Shown: piece by piece, positions 9,271 to 16,336 of the stretch
How the letters are laid out: every line of letters begins with the position of its first letter
Numbering within the stretch: the first letter of the stretch is position 1
NCBI RefSeq assembly: GCF_003332305.1
Contig: NZ_QOIO01000039.1
Span: 1-52,900, forward strand
Length of the DNA stretch: 52,900 bases
Direction of reading: 5' to 3'
DNA from: Microvirga aerophila
GTDB taxonomy: Bacteria > Pseudomonadota > Alphaproteobacteria > Rhizobiales > Beijerinckiaceae
The notes under the pieces: generated by a model
The model's input: the letters and a program-made list of their open reading frames with translations, nothing else
What the model was told of the DNA's origin: nothing
The model's database searches: none
Position numbers and translations under genes: made by a program

Positions 9271-9360
9271 ATGACACGGGACACGCCGGCCGGACTACCA
9301 TTGCCCTCTATACTCCCGCCGCGCATGTCGATATCCCTCGCTGAAACGCCTCTCACGTGA
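9271..9360 (+). CDS. Possible 29-residue peptide with a near-perfect Shine-Dalgarno
   Basis: GAGGAGGTGAT at 9256-9266, an almost complete complement of the 16S rRNA 3' end, lies four bases before an ATG at 9271. The frame runs 29 codons (starting MTRDTPAGLP) to a TGA at 9358-9360. The peptide is rich in Pro, Leu and Ser and matches no family I know. It diverges from the spermidine-synthase-like gene. It may be a small protein, a leader peptide, or the surviving 5' end of a lost gene. Confidence 0.35.
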   Translation: MTRDTPAGLPLPSILPPRMSISLAETPLT

Positions 9361-10638
9361 GTCATGGTGCCCGTGAAAGCCAGGTGATGAGCTATGCCCA
9401 ATTTTTCGAGGCGGCAACCCGGCCGAACGATCTGAGACGACCTAGGGAGGACAGGGTAAGAACGCACCAGGTACGGTGTTGTGAAATCGGTCACTATCCT
9501 GAATGCATCGAGCAGACATCGCTTCAGGCGCGTGTCCGGTTGGGCTCGTTGCCTTCCTTAAGAAGGCCCACTTTGAATAGGCTGCTCGCGAACTCAATGC
9601 TACTCGTTCCGTGATCATCAACGACACAGACTTGGTGACGAGGCATCCGCTAAGCACTGGCGTGTCCAGCGGCCCGGAGGATTTGTGTGCAGAGTCTGAT
9701 GTCGGAGGCGAGGTCCCCAAGATCTTTCGCCAAGCGCCTTGCAGCACCGGACCGAAACCGCAGCTGCCCACAGGACAGGTGGTCTAATCGTCAAGCCCAA
9801 CCGTTTGCTCTAGGAGGCTTGACCCAGAAGCGCAGCTGAGACTCATTGATAAAACGGATGATGTGAGCAGCCCAGCTTCAGTCGTTCCAAACTGCTCGGA
9901 TCTTCTCGAATTGCCAAGCTCGTGCGTCCGGCGGTCTTCACGTTCCGCGCCTCTGGCGCGCCCGCCTAGATAGAGGCAGTGTCTAAATGCCTGACGCGTG
10001 CGGCCCAGCATTAAGTTGAGCTTTTGAAAGTAATAAAGTTTAATATACTGTCTAACCAAGACTGGCCGTTATGCGCTGTGGCCTGCGCAACTCTCAGTAA
10101 TGTGGCATAAGTGGCGCACTGCACAGCCACTAGTAAAGTCAACCTTATCGCGGTTGCCCATAATCTGGCATCAGGAGGTGGAGCTATAACCGCAGCTACC
10201 CATTCTGGGTAGGGTCAGGCCACAATCCAGAATGTGACAATAAGGCTGATGCTGGCGAGTGCTACAGCGTTCAGGTCGAACAAAAGCTGCTGCCGGGTGT
10301 AATTTTGTGCGAACATAGGGTGCCCCAAGTCTGCCGTTTCTAAGCGGCTTTAATACTCATTAAGTGTTTGCATGTCTCACGGCAACTATACCGAATCGGT
10401 AGGACTAAACAGCGCATCTGAGATCCAAGCCCGGACTCTGTGCAGTCGGCGTATCAATTTTACCATTTATTTAACGTTATCTCATTAAAGTATATGGTCA
10501 GCTGCTTTCTTTGCCTCGTCCCGTTCGTCATGCTGGTAGGCAAGACCACGCAACCGAATCCGCGTATCCTGCGATATGACGGCGATTACTGGGGGTGTCC
10601 TAACCGAACGACATTGGAGTTGTGCACAAGTGCCCGTG
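9361..10638. other. Long gene-poor region
   Basis: Nearly 1.3 kb contain no open frame with a recognisable protein pattern on either strand. Stop codons are frequent and base composition is mixed, with AT-rich patches near 10000-10060 and 10440-10500. No tRNA, repeat array or mobile-element end was identified. It may be decayed DNA. Confidence 0.45.
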
Positions 10639-11097
10639 CTACAGGCCAAGTTCCTGCTGGTTGAGGTAGGCTCTCAACGCGCGCTCGATCACCTCCTGAT
10701 AGCTGAGGCGTCGCTCAAAAGAGAACCGGCGAAGGCGCTCATGCTCGGTCTCAGACAAGTGAAGGGTGAGTGCTCTGGCCTCAGCGTCAGGGATTGGATC
10801 GGTTTCAGGAAGCAGACCCGAGGGGCCGGTGTCCTCTGTGATCCGTGGCTTTTCAATGAACATGAGCCCATAGCTTCGTCCATTGGTCCACGCTACGCGC
10901 GTCCGCACACACAGACTCATGTCGGGGATCTCAAGTTCAAACTCGTACGGGAGAGGGGTATCTTCCGAGAGCTCAATTTTCGCTCCGCCATCGGACAGAT
11001 CCCTTACCATGCACCCAACGTGGGAGCGGCGTTTGTCGGCTAGAACCTTTGCCGCAAGCGCGGTAGGCCTGCGTGCGTTAGAGTGATGCTCATCCAT
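10639..11097 (-). CDS. PilZ domain fused to a ribbon-helix-helix domain
   Basis: The 152-residue protein combines two domains. Residues 8-90 look like PilZ: an N-terminal RRP, a VRDLSDGGAKIEL strand (the D-x-S-x-x-G half of the c-di-GMP motif), TRVAWTNGRSYGLMF at the end. Residues 108-148 look like a ribbon-helix-helix DNA-binding domain: ALTLHLSETEHERLRRF followed by LSYQEVIERALRAYL. The RxxxR half of the c-di-GMP site is incomplete (only RR is seen), so nucleotide binding is uncertain. The design suggests a transcription factor with a PilZ input domain. A palindrome lies 72 bases upstream, which would fit autoregulation. The start ATG at 11097 is preceded by a weak GGGG site. Confidence 0.75.
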   Translation of the reverse strand: MDEHHSNARRPTALAAKVLADKRRSHVGCMVRDLSDGGAKIELSEDTPLPYEFELEIPDMSLCVRTRVAWTNGRSYGLMFIEKPRITEDTGPSGLLPETDPIPDAEARALTLHLSETEHERLRRFSFERRLSYQEVIERALRAYLNQQELGL

Positions 11098-11168
11098 CGA
11101 AACCCCCTCAATCCCGATATAACGCTACTTAGTCACCTTACATGCGTAACCCGCCACGACCGGTTCCC

Positions 11169-11196
11169 CATTGTGATGGGCTTTTAGCTCACAATG
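11169..11196. promoter_or_regulatory. Perfect 8-bp inverted repeat upstream of the PilZ-RHH gene
   Basis: CATTGTGA (11169-11176) and TCACAATG (11189-11196) form exact inverted arms around a 12-base spacer, 72 bases upstream of the PilZ-RHH start. The spacing of half-sites fits a dimeric or tetrameric DNA-binding protein, possibly the RHH domain itself. A weak terminator hairpin is less likely, since no T-run follows in either direction. Confidence 0.45.
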
Positions 11197-11550
11197 ATTG
11201 ATGCGTCTGCAGATTTGCTGTCAACCATTTGCGAATTGCCGAGGCGGCCGCGAGCATGCGTCAGCGAACGAAGGCGCTAGCCGCGAACTCAGGCATAATG
11301 GAGGTGAAGGGCTTTGCCTCTGAGATTGGGGATGATGCATTACGATGGATCTCATGCACGATTGTCAGGATCATCCCCAAAACAGCCCCGCAAACGGCAA
11401 GGGCGTACGCGTCCCGGGTCTCCTCCCTGCCAGCGAGAGGGATTCCAGAGCCATCTGGCCTGCCACGCTATAGGACTACAGCGCCGGCGGTCGAAGCGCC
11501 TCGCGGAATAAGCCTAAAGTAGCCTGAGTGTTTTACGCCATACAACAGCG
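11197..11550. other. Intergenic region without a recognised gene
   Basis: About 350 bases hold only overlapping short frames without family features or ribosome binding sites. Confidence 0.35.
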
Positions 11551-11760
11551 TCATCGAGGCGACCCAGTGCCCTGCGCAGCGATGTCCGAATCGGCGTGCG
11601 TAGTGTCAGGCTCAAGGGTCCTAGTGGCACCGCGTGAGGGAGCACCAGGTCGCGTGCGCTCAATGAGATCAAGCGTTTGCGCGATCGCCTGCTTGGCGCT
11701 GTCAATGGCCTCCTGCAGGGCCCGTCGTTGCTGCTCGATATCACTGGGGGTGTCGTCCAT
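11551..11760 (-). CDS. Small coiled-coil hypothetical protein
   Basis: The 69-residue product starts at an ATG at 11760 and has an N-terminal helical, coiled-coil-like segment (DIEQQRRALQEAIDSAKQAI followed by AQTLDLIERTR) and a polar, probably disordered tail. No family is recognised and the ribosome binding site is weak. The heptad-like spacing of hydrophobic residues argues for a real small protein. It lies at the edge of the toxin-antitoxin region, just downstream of a transposase scrap on the same strand. Confidence 0.4.
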   Translation of the reverse strand: MDDTPSDIEQQRRALQEAIDSAKQAIAQTLDLIERTRPGAPSRGATRTLEPDTTHADSDIAAQGTGSPR

Positions 11761-11869
11761 CAAGGCGATTGGTCCGGGCGAGAGGTCCGATGGGACCTGG
11801 GAACAGGTCCCACTACCTAGCCCCCAACGATGTCTCAAGACAACAATCCTCTGTCCTGATTGACAGAAA

Positions 11870-11995
11870 AGTTATCCTGGAGCGGTGCCATAACTGGCTC
11901 ATGGCTGACCTGCTTCGGGCGATGCCCTTGTTGAGCAGGCCCAAGAGTTCGGCACGCTCGCGGCGGCCAAGGTCGACACGGTAGCGCTCGAGCAT
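11870..11995 (-). pseudogene. N-terminal scrap of an IS630-type transposase
   Basis: Starting at 11995 the minus strand encodes LERYRVDLGRRERAELLGLL followed by NKGIARSR, which resembles the first 30 residues of IS630-family transposases (a Y-x-V-x-L-x-x-x-E-R opening followed by a basic helix). Similarity ends within about 40 codons. No terminal repeat is visible. It is a relic at most. Confidence 0.35.
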
Positions 11996-12070
11996 GGGAG
12001 CAACGCTCGCTCCCGATCAGGCGGGATTGCACCCGCTCAACCGATCTCGCAGCTCTCCTGTGACCTGGAA

Positions 12071-12709
12071 CTAGGTGGGCGAGAGGGATTTGCCGTAGGT
12101 GTCGAGCAGGGCGGCGACCTCGTGCAACATCGCTGTCAACGGCTTCGTTGATGTGATGTCGAACGTCATGTCCGGACGTTCGAAGAGTGCCAGGCAGATC
12201 TCGTTCGAATCGTGCCGGGACTGATACGTGATCCCGTCAGGTTTGTCCGGGTGATCCCAGAGGGCGTCCGACCACAAGCCGCAGGGTTCGTAGGGGCCAG
12301 TGGAGATCGCGTTGTCGGTGCCGACCGCCTGCAGGCTGGAACCATAGAGCTTCGCGACGCGCAGTTCGCGGCCACAGGCCAGCTCGGTTGCGGCACGGTC
12401 CGTGATCTCCGAAGTGGCGACTATCAGGCGCTGCGGGTTGCGCAACAGCGTTTCCGTCACTGCTCCGGCCCGGCTCAGGCCGACATACAGCACGCCGAAG
12501 CGGCTGCTTGCGCTGTCGAACCGGTAGGTGGGCGCGACACCAGCGCCAGGGCCGAAGAACACCGGTCCGAGCGATGCGTGGTGAATCCGGTACAGCACGG
12601 TGCCAGCCGGCAGGACGTCGACTGGCACGCTCTTGCGCCCAAGCCAGGCAGGCGGCGGTGGCGCGGCTCCCGTCGGTCCGCGGGTCCCGGAAGGTGGCGA
12701 GGGGCTCAC
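12071..12709 (-). CDS. RES-domain toxin of a RES-Xre toxin-antitoxin pair
   Basis: The 212-residue protein carries a RES domain (about 30-200), with YRIHHASLGPVFFG, RFDSASSRFGVLYVGLS and AVTETLLRNPQRL containing the Arg, Tyr, Glu and Ser positions that name the family. RES toxins are NAD-degrading enzymes (MbcT and homologs), here presumably neutralised by the antitoxin encoded directly upstream. The ATG overlaps the antitoxin stop by four bases (12706-12709), the usual arrangement. The N-terminal 25 residues are Pro- and Gly-rich and likely disordered. No inactivating change is visible, so this locus looks functional. Confidence 0.88.
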   Translation of the reverse strand: MSPSPPSGTRGPTGAAPPPPAWLGRKSVPVDVLPAGTVLYRIHHASLGPVFFGPGAGVAPTYRFDSASSRFGVLYVGLSRAGAVTETLLRNPQRLIVATSEITDRAATELACGRELRVAKLYGSSLQAVGTDNAISTGPYEPCGLWSDALWDHPDKPDGITYQSRHDSNEICLALFERPDMTFDITSTKPLTAMLHEVAALLDTYGKSLSPT

Positions 12710-13239
12710 GCGAAGCCGTCGCCCTGGGCTCCCCGGACTAGGCGCAGCACCGCATCGCGGTCGCCGGCGCGCAGCGCCTCCAGGGGCGTCCGGCCCGCCA
12801 AGGCTGTGTCAGAAGCGAGAAGGAAGTCCAGCGCTACCCAGGGGCCCGCGGAGCCGAAGCCGCGCACGACGTCGGCGATGCCGGCCAACACCTCACCGTT
12901 GTCAAACTGGCAGGCTGGATAGCGCCAGTCGCTCCCCTCACGGACAGCCAGCACGGTCCCGGCGCGGCGCCGCTTATCGACGGCCTGACGCGTGATCCCG
13001 AGGACCTGGCCGGCGGCCTCCGCCGACACTGCGCCGCCGGCTGAGACTAGGAGCGTCTGACGGTGCTCGACATTCCGGGCCAGGCTTGGCGCAAGCGGGT
13101 CGAGATCGGTGACGGCCGACCCGACCACCTCGGAGCGGCTCAGGAGTTGCGCGAGGGCGCCGACGTCGGTGGGGGTGGCGAGCGCCTCCGTGAGGGTCTT
13201 CGTTGGGACGCTGCTGGCGATCCGCTCAAGAGCGGACAA
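12706..13239 (-). CDS. Xre/MbcA/ParS-type antitoxin of the RES toxin
   Basis: The 177-residue protein precedes and overlaps the RES toxin gene. Its middle part (about 70-110: AEAAGQVLGITRQAVDKRRR) is a helix-turn-helix of excisionase/MerR-like appearance. Its C-terminus (about 135-170: PWVALDFLLASDTALAGRTP followed by LEALRAGDRDAVLRLV) matches the MbcA/ParS/Xre toxin-binding domain, whose GRTP-x-E-x-L element is characteristic. It should bind the toxin and repress its own operon. A promoter with an inverted repeat at its -10 element lies upstream at 13352-13381. Confidence 0.85.
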   Translation of the reverse strand: MSALERIASSVPTKTLTEALATPTDVGALAQLLSRSEVVGSAVTDLDPLAPSLARNVEHRQTLLVSAGGAVSAEAAGQVLGITRQAVDKRRRAGTVLAVREGSDWRYPACQFDNGEVLAGIADVVRGFGSAGPWVALDFLLASDTALAGRTPLEALRAGDRDAVLRLVRGAQGDGFA

Positions 13240-13351
13240 AGCCCGACGCAGGAACGCCGCCTGGACTGAGTCGGGCTCAGCGTGAACGGTCAGCCTAAAG
13301 CCGAAGGATGCAGGTTCGCGGGCCAGAGCAGCCTCCTCGGTTGCGCTAGTC

Positions 13352-13381
13352 AGTATATAGGACTGAAAAATACAGCGTCAA
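13352..13381 (-). promoter_or_regulatory. Promoter of the RES-Xre operon with a candidate operator
   Basis: Read on the minus strand, TTGACG (13376-13381) and TATACT (13352-13357) are separated by 18 bases, a good sigma-70 type promoter pointing into the antitoxin gene at 13239. The -10 region lies in an inverted repeat (TCAGT, seven bases, ACTGA), a plausible operator for the HTH antitoxin. Confidence 0.5.
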
Positions 13382-13560
13382 CCAAGACGGAGCGAGGAGC
13401 GGTTGTGCTATCGGCGGGTGGCTTCGTGCTGACCGGTCGATCAACGGCTTCGCATGAGTCTGTTCTGGCGGCTGGTGCGATTGCGCCTCTGATCCGTTCG
13501 TCACAGATCAACCTGGACGGGAGGAAACTGGACGCGACGGGATTGAGCTAAGCGACCAGT

Positions 13561-13758
13561 TCACAATCCGAAGTCATCCCGAAATCGATCGATCTGATGC
13601 ATGCGCTCATGCAGGATTGTCACGATGCCGATGTCATTATTGCTGGGCGTCCACCAGCCGACGAAGTGCCACTCATATCGGAAAAAGTAACCGTCAACCC
13701 CGAACTCGGCCGGCACCGGGCGTGATATCACCTCGTGCGTCTCGATCTTGCCAAAAGC
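13561..13758 (-). pseudogene. C-terminal relic of a ParE/RelE-type toxin, copy 1
   Basis: The minus strand encodes the last 65 or so residues of a ParE/RelE-family toxin in one open frame (VISRPVPAEFGVDGYFFRYE, then DIGIVTILHERMHQIDRF and a DDFGL end). The N-terminal third is gone; similarity to the second copy (20753-21066) stops abruptly at about 13758. No antitoxin gene is attached. The two copies agree at roughly nine bases in ten and lie in the same orientation. It cannot make a functional toxin. Confidence 0.8.
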
Positions 13759-13809
13759 CTAAAACATGAAAAGCCCCTGTGCGGCCATCTTTGGGATCTG
13801 GTAAGGGCG

Positions 13810-14196
13810 CTAAACAAGGTGCACAGGACCGGGATAGCGAGCCACGATCGCATCGGATGTGAGAAGCAAAATGCCTTCGACCAGCGATTGGGCCACGAGG
13901 ATGCGGTCGAAAGGGTCCTTGTGAATGGGCGGGAGGGCCTCAACTTCCACGGCGTGGACACTCATGATCGGAAGCTCCATATAGCCGTTGTCGAGAAGGC
14001 CGCGCCGCAAAAGCCGCGGATCGACACGAAAGTCTGGACGATCAAGCCCTCTCTTGATCGCGATCTCCCACAGGCTTGCTGGACTGAACAGCAGTTCGTT
14101 CTGGAGATCTTCGAGGAATGGCCTTGCGGCGGTGGGTAGCCGATCAGGATCCCCGGCCGCCCAGAGCAGGAGGTGGGTGTCCAGCAACACCTTCAT
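13810..14196 (-). CDS. PIN-domain toxin (VapC family) paired with a Phd antitoxin
   Basis: The 128-residue PIN-domain protein has the four acidic positions of the RNase site: D6 in LLDTHLLLW, E44 in LWEIAIK, D in KDPFDRILVAQ and D in LLTSDAIV. VapC-type PIN toxins cleave tRNA or rRNA and stop growth when not bound by antitoxin. The start ATG overlaps the antitoxin stop in a TGATG junction at 14194-14198, giving translational coupling. Length and motifs are intact, so the locus is likely functional. Confidence 0.9.
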   Translation of the reverse strand: MKVLLDTHLLLWAAGDPDRLPTAARPFLEDLQNELLFSPASLWEIAIKRGLDRPDFRVDPRLLRRGLLDNGYMELPIMSVHAVEVEALPPIHKDPFDRILVAQSLVEGILLLTSDAIVARYPGPVHLV

Positions 14197-14441
14197 CAGA
14201 TCTCACCCTTGAACTGTTGTTCGATCTCCGTGCTGCCCATCTGGTCGAAATCGTCTGGCACAGAGATTTGCCCGGCGAGGAAACCAAGCCGACGGCTTTC
14301 TCCGGCTGCAGGGGTATCCAGGGCTGTGACCTTGACGAGGGGCTTACCCGCCTTGGCGATCACAAACGCTTCCCCGCGTGCGGCTTTTTCGATGAGCCGG
14401 GACAAGTGGGTCTTGGCCTCATGAATGTTGACGATCTGCAT
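14196..14441 (-). CDS. Phd/YefM-family antitoxin
   Basis: The 81-residue protein begins MQIVNIHEAKTHLSRLIEKA, the typical DNA-binding N-terminus of Phd/YefM antitoxins, followed by the GEAFVIAKAGKPLVKV strand pair. The C-terminal half (ISVPDDFDQMGSTEIEQQF) is the toxin-wrapping tail of the subgroup that pairs with PIN toxins. It precedes the PIN toxin at 13810 with a one-base overlap. GAGG lies just before the start, and two ACTAAG repeats upstream (14450-14475) could be operator half-sites for autorepression. Confidence 0.9.
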   Translation of the reverse strand: MQIVNIHEAKTHLSRLIEKAARGEAFVIAKAGKPLVKVTALDTPAAGESRRLGFLAGQISVPDDFDQMGSTEIEQQFKGEI

Positions 14442-14750
14442 AGGGCCTCTCTTAACCTTAGTTTACATGACTTAGTCTATTTCTGTCGGAAATCAAGGTC
14501 GTCTCTGCCGTGAGGGCGATGCTTCGAACGAAGGGCTGTATTGACGCCCTCAACGCGTGTATCCGCGATGTCAGTTAGCCCTCCTGGCCGCCTCGTTCCT
14601 GGTGATGGCACTCATGCCTGTTGATGTCGTCGCATAGCTCATCTGCGGCTGCTGGAGCGGGCAGCGTCGCCTTGCGGTTAGGCGTTGAGCGCGAACTTCC
14701 ACTAGGCGTCCAAGACGCCCATTGCGCTTCTCGGAAGCGCTGCCGGATGC
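14442..14750. other. Short intergenic region
   Basis: Apart from the presumed promoter of the Phd-PIN operon close to 14442-14480, no gene, repeat or RNA is recognised in these 300 bases. Confidence 0.35.
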
Positions 14751-14891
14751 ATGGTGGTGGGGCCGGCAGTGCCGCAAGGGAACCGTAACGCGCTCACGCA
14801 TGGGCTGTCGACGCGCGAAGCGATTGACCGGACCAAAGCAGTGAACGCGCTCTTGCGGCGATCGTGGACGATGCTTGAGGCGATCAGTTGA
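14751..14891 (+). CDS. 46-residue protein of the GNRNALxHG type
   Basis: An ATG at 14751 opens a 46-codon frame containing GNRNALTHGLSTREAI, then TKAVNALLRRSWTMLEAIS. The pattern (G-N-x-N-A-x-x-H-G, then a basic helix ending LLR-x-x-x-x-ML) recurs in very small alphaproteobacterial proteins of unknown function. Length and motif order are normal for such proteins. No strong ribosome binding site is seen, so expression is uncertain. Confidence 0.45.
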   Translation: MVVGPAVPQGNRNALTHGLSTREAIDRTKAVNALLRRSWTMLEAIS

Positions 14892-15108
14892 ACCGGTGGA
14901 GGTTGATCTTCGCCGACGGTATGTAAGTGCTGTGGCAGTCGTCCCCGCTCAGGATTTCGATGTCAGGGACGATTGGATTGCGGTGTGGGAGCTGCTTGAT
15001 CTTACCCTAGAGGAGCCAGAACATTTCTTTGCAGCGCTCGTGGATGAGACTGAGACATCTAACCGAGGCGTTCAGGCTGAAGTGACGCTGGTCGAATCGG
15101 ATTCATGA
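14875..15108 (+). CDS. Doubtful acidic hypothetical protein
   Basis: A TTG-initiated frame encodes up to 77 residues, with an acidic, protein-like core (DVRDDWIAVWELLDLTLEEP). It overlaps the small GNRNA-type gene at its 5' end and the vapC relic at its 3' end. A GTG at about 14896 would be an alternative start. No family is recognised. It may be chance or a relic. Confidence 0.22.
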   Translation: MRRSVEPVEVDLRRRYVSAVAVVPAQDFDVRDDWIAVWELLDLTLEEPEHFFAALVDETETSNRGVQAEVTLVESDS

Positions 15109-15505
15109 CCTCGACTGAATTCCGAAAGTCCTTCTCGTTGTCTGTGACCAATATGCAGGCATTCGCGCCTGCGATCGCTGCGCTGATCATATCGAGTGCG
15201 CTCCGCGGTCGACCATCTACTGTTCCTTCGGCCATCAGCTGAGCCCACAGCGGGCTTATCGAAGGGCAGGACAAGATTTTTGAAGAGCGCTTGAGGTCCT
15301 GTCGAGCCCGAGAACCACTGCTCAGCTCTCGCCTCTTGCGGCCCTCGTGCAATTGGAGAATGCCGTGTCGGATCTCAGCAATGGACAGTGTTGAGATCAA
15401 CAGATCTTCGTCAGCCTGTTCGGACATCCAGGTCAAAAGTGATGGCAATGGCAATAGCATTGTCGTGTTGCTGATAATGTTGGTGTCGAGGAGGTCTCGC
15501 ATCAT
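15059..15505 (-). pseudogene. VapC-type PIN toxin with compensating frameshifts
   Basis: The frame is open for 148 codons and keeps PIN-domain ends: LLDTNIISNT with the first Asp, SIAEIRHGI with the Glu, then SALDMISAAIAGA and LVTDNEKDF with the last acids. Between about residues 62 and 92, however, the reading does not fit the family. The next frame in the same stretch reads EQWFSGSTGPQALFKN followed by LVLPFDKPA, exactly what VapC relatives have there. A one-base loss near the start of this stretch and a second loss of about eight bases near its end restore the frame. So about 30 core residues are scrambled. The toxin is probably inactive although the length looks normal. Confidence 0.75.
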
Positions 15506-15625
15506 AGATCGACGTCACGATCTGGGGTGACTTTGCGCGTGATGTCGAGTTCGGCACCAACGAGAGGCGACTGGCGCAGCGCGGCCAGGATTGTAAGATT
15601 GACGACAAGCTTCACGCGATTGGCT
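15503..15625 (-). pseudogene. C-terminal relic of the Phd-type antitoxin of the broken vapC
   Basis: Directly upstream of the PIN gene a minus-strand frame encodes ILAALRQSPLVGAELDITRK and ends VTPDRDVDL; its TGA overlaps the toxin ATG (ATGA). This matches the C-terminal tail of Phd antitoxins that pair with PIN toxins. The N-terminal DNA-binding part is missing: the frame closes with a stop about 40 codons upstream. So antitoxin and toxin of this pair are both damaged. Confidence 0.6.
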
Positions 15626-15670
15626 CAAGTTCACCAGACTTCCCCTTCTGTAAGAGGCTGAACCGGCTCG

Positions 15671-16075
15671 TCACACGGGATGCAGATGGCCATCACTCTC
15701 GATCAGGCGCAAGGCCTCGGCGAGAGACACGGATCGGTGGAGGCAAAACCACTCGCCCGTATGGCGATGCCAAGACACATCAAAGCAGTCACGGCCGATA
15801 TACTCCAGACGCGCAAACGGCGCATCGAACTCGGGCTCGAGTGCGTCCAGATCGTCGGAGCGAAAGCGCTGCAGGAAGCGGTATTTGTTGCCATGCCATT
15901 TGCCCGTGATGGCGATCGGGTAGTTAAACGAGTTGGGCTGGATCTCGGGCAGGAAGCGCGGTCGCAGAACCTCAGCCAGAAAGCGCTCGCAGGCGGCCGT
16001 AATCGCCGCCTTCTCCGGTTCGGGTGGCTTCGTGCCCACCAGGGAGCGAACACGGACCCATTGCCTCCCGCCCAT
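15671..16075 (-). CDS. DUF3024-like hypothetical protein
   Basis: The 134-residue protein has a helical N-terminus and a beta-rich middle: KWHGNKYRFLQRFRS, FDAPFARLEYIG, FDVSWHRHTGEWFCLHR, then SLAEALRLIESDGHLHP. This pattern resembles the small DUF3024-type family of unknown function; the match is from memory and moderate. The start is well supported, with GGAGG five bases before the ATG at 16075. It reads in the same direction as glmU but lies downstream of it, separated by 260 bases, so cotranscription is possible. No catalytic motif is evident. Confidence 0.6.
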   Translation of the reverse strand: MGGRQWVRVRSLVGTKPPEPEKAAITAACERFLAEVLRPRFLPEIQPNSFNYPIAITGKWHGNKYRFLQRFRSDDLDALEPEFDAPFARLEYIGRDCFDVSWHRHTGEWFCLHRSVSLAEALRLIESDGHLHPV

Positions 16076-16336
16076 GACGCCTCCGCCACCGTGATCCTGG
16101 CTTTATGGTATCTTGGCACGGGGTCCTCGTCATTGGATTTGTTCGGCCCAACAGCAAAGCGCCATGAGAATACTTTGGTCAGACGGGGCAAAGGGGCGGA
16201 AGCGGCCCTGCCGAGAAGGCTGGATCGTTCTCCAGAGACGCGAGCTGGAGCGTCTTGGCGCGACGGGCGCGGAGCACATCCAGTGTCGCTTCGGCCACTG
16301 TTGAGCAGAGCCAGGAATTCGTTATGACGCGTAGGC

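Noticed and set aside
9442..9771. Minus-strand frame of 109 codons in the gene-poor region
   Set aside because: Composition is Ser/Pro/Cys-rich without any domain pattern and it lacks a start signal.
12212..12995. Plus-strand frame of 236 codons opposite the RES toxin and antitoxin
   Set aside because: It is rich in Arg, Ala and Pro as expected of an antisense shadow; the RES-Xre pair explains the DNA.
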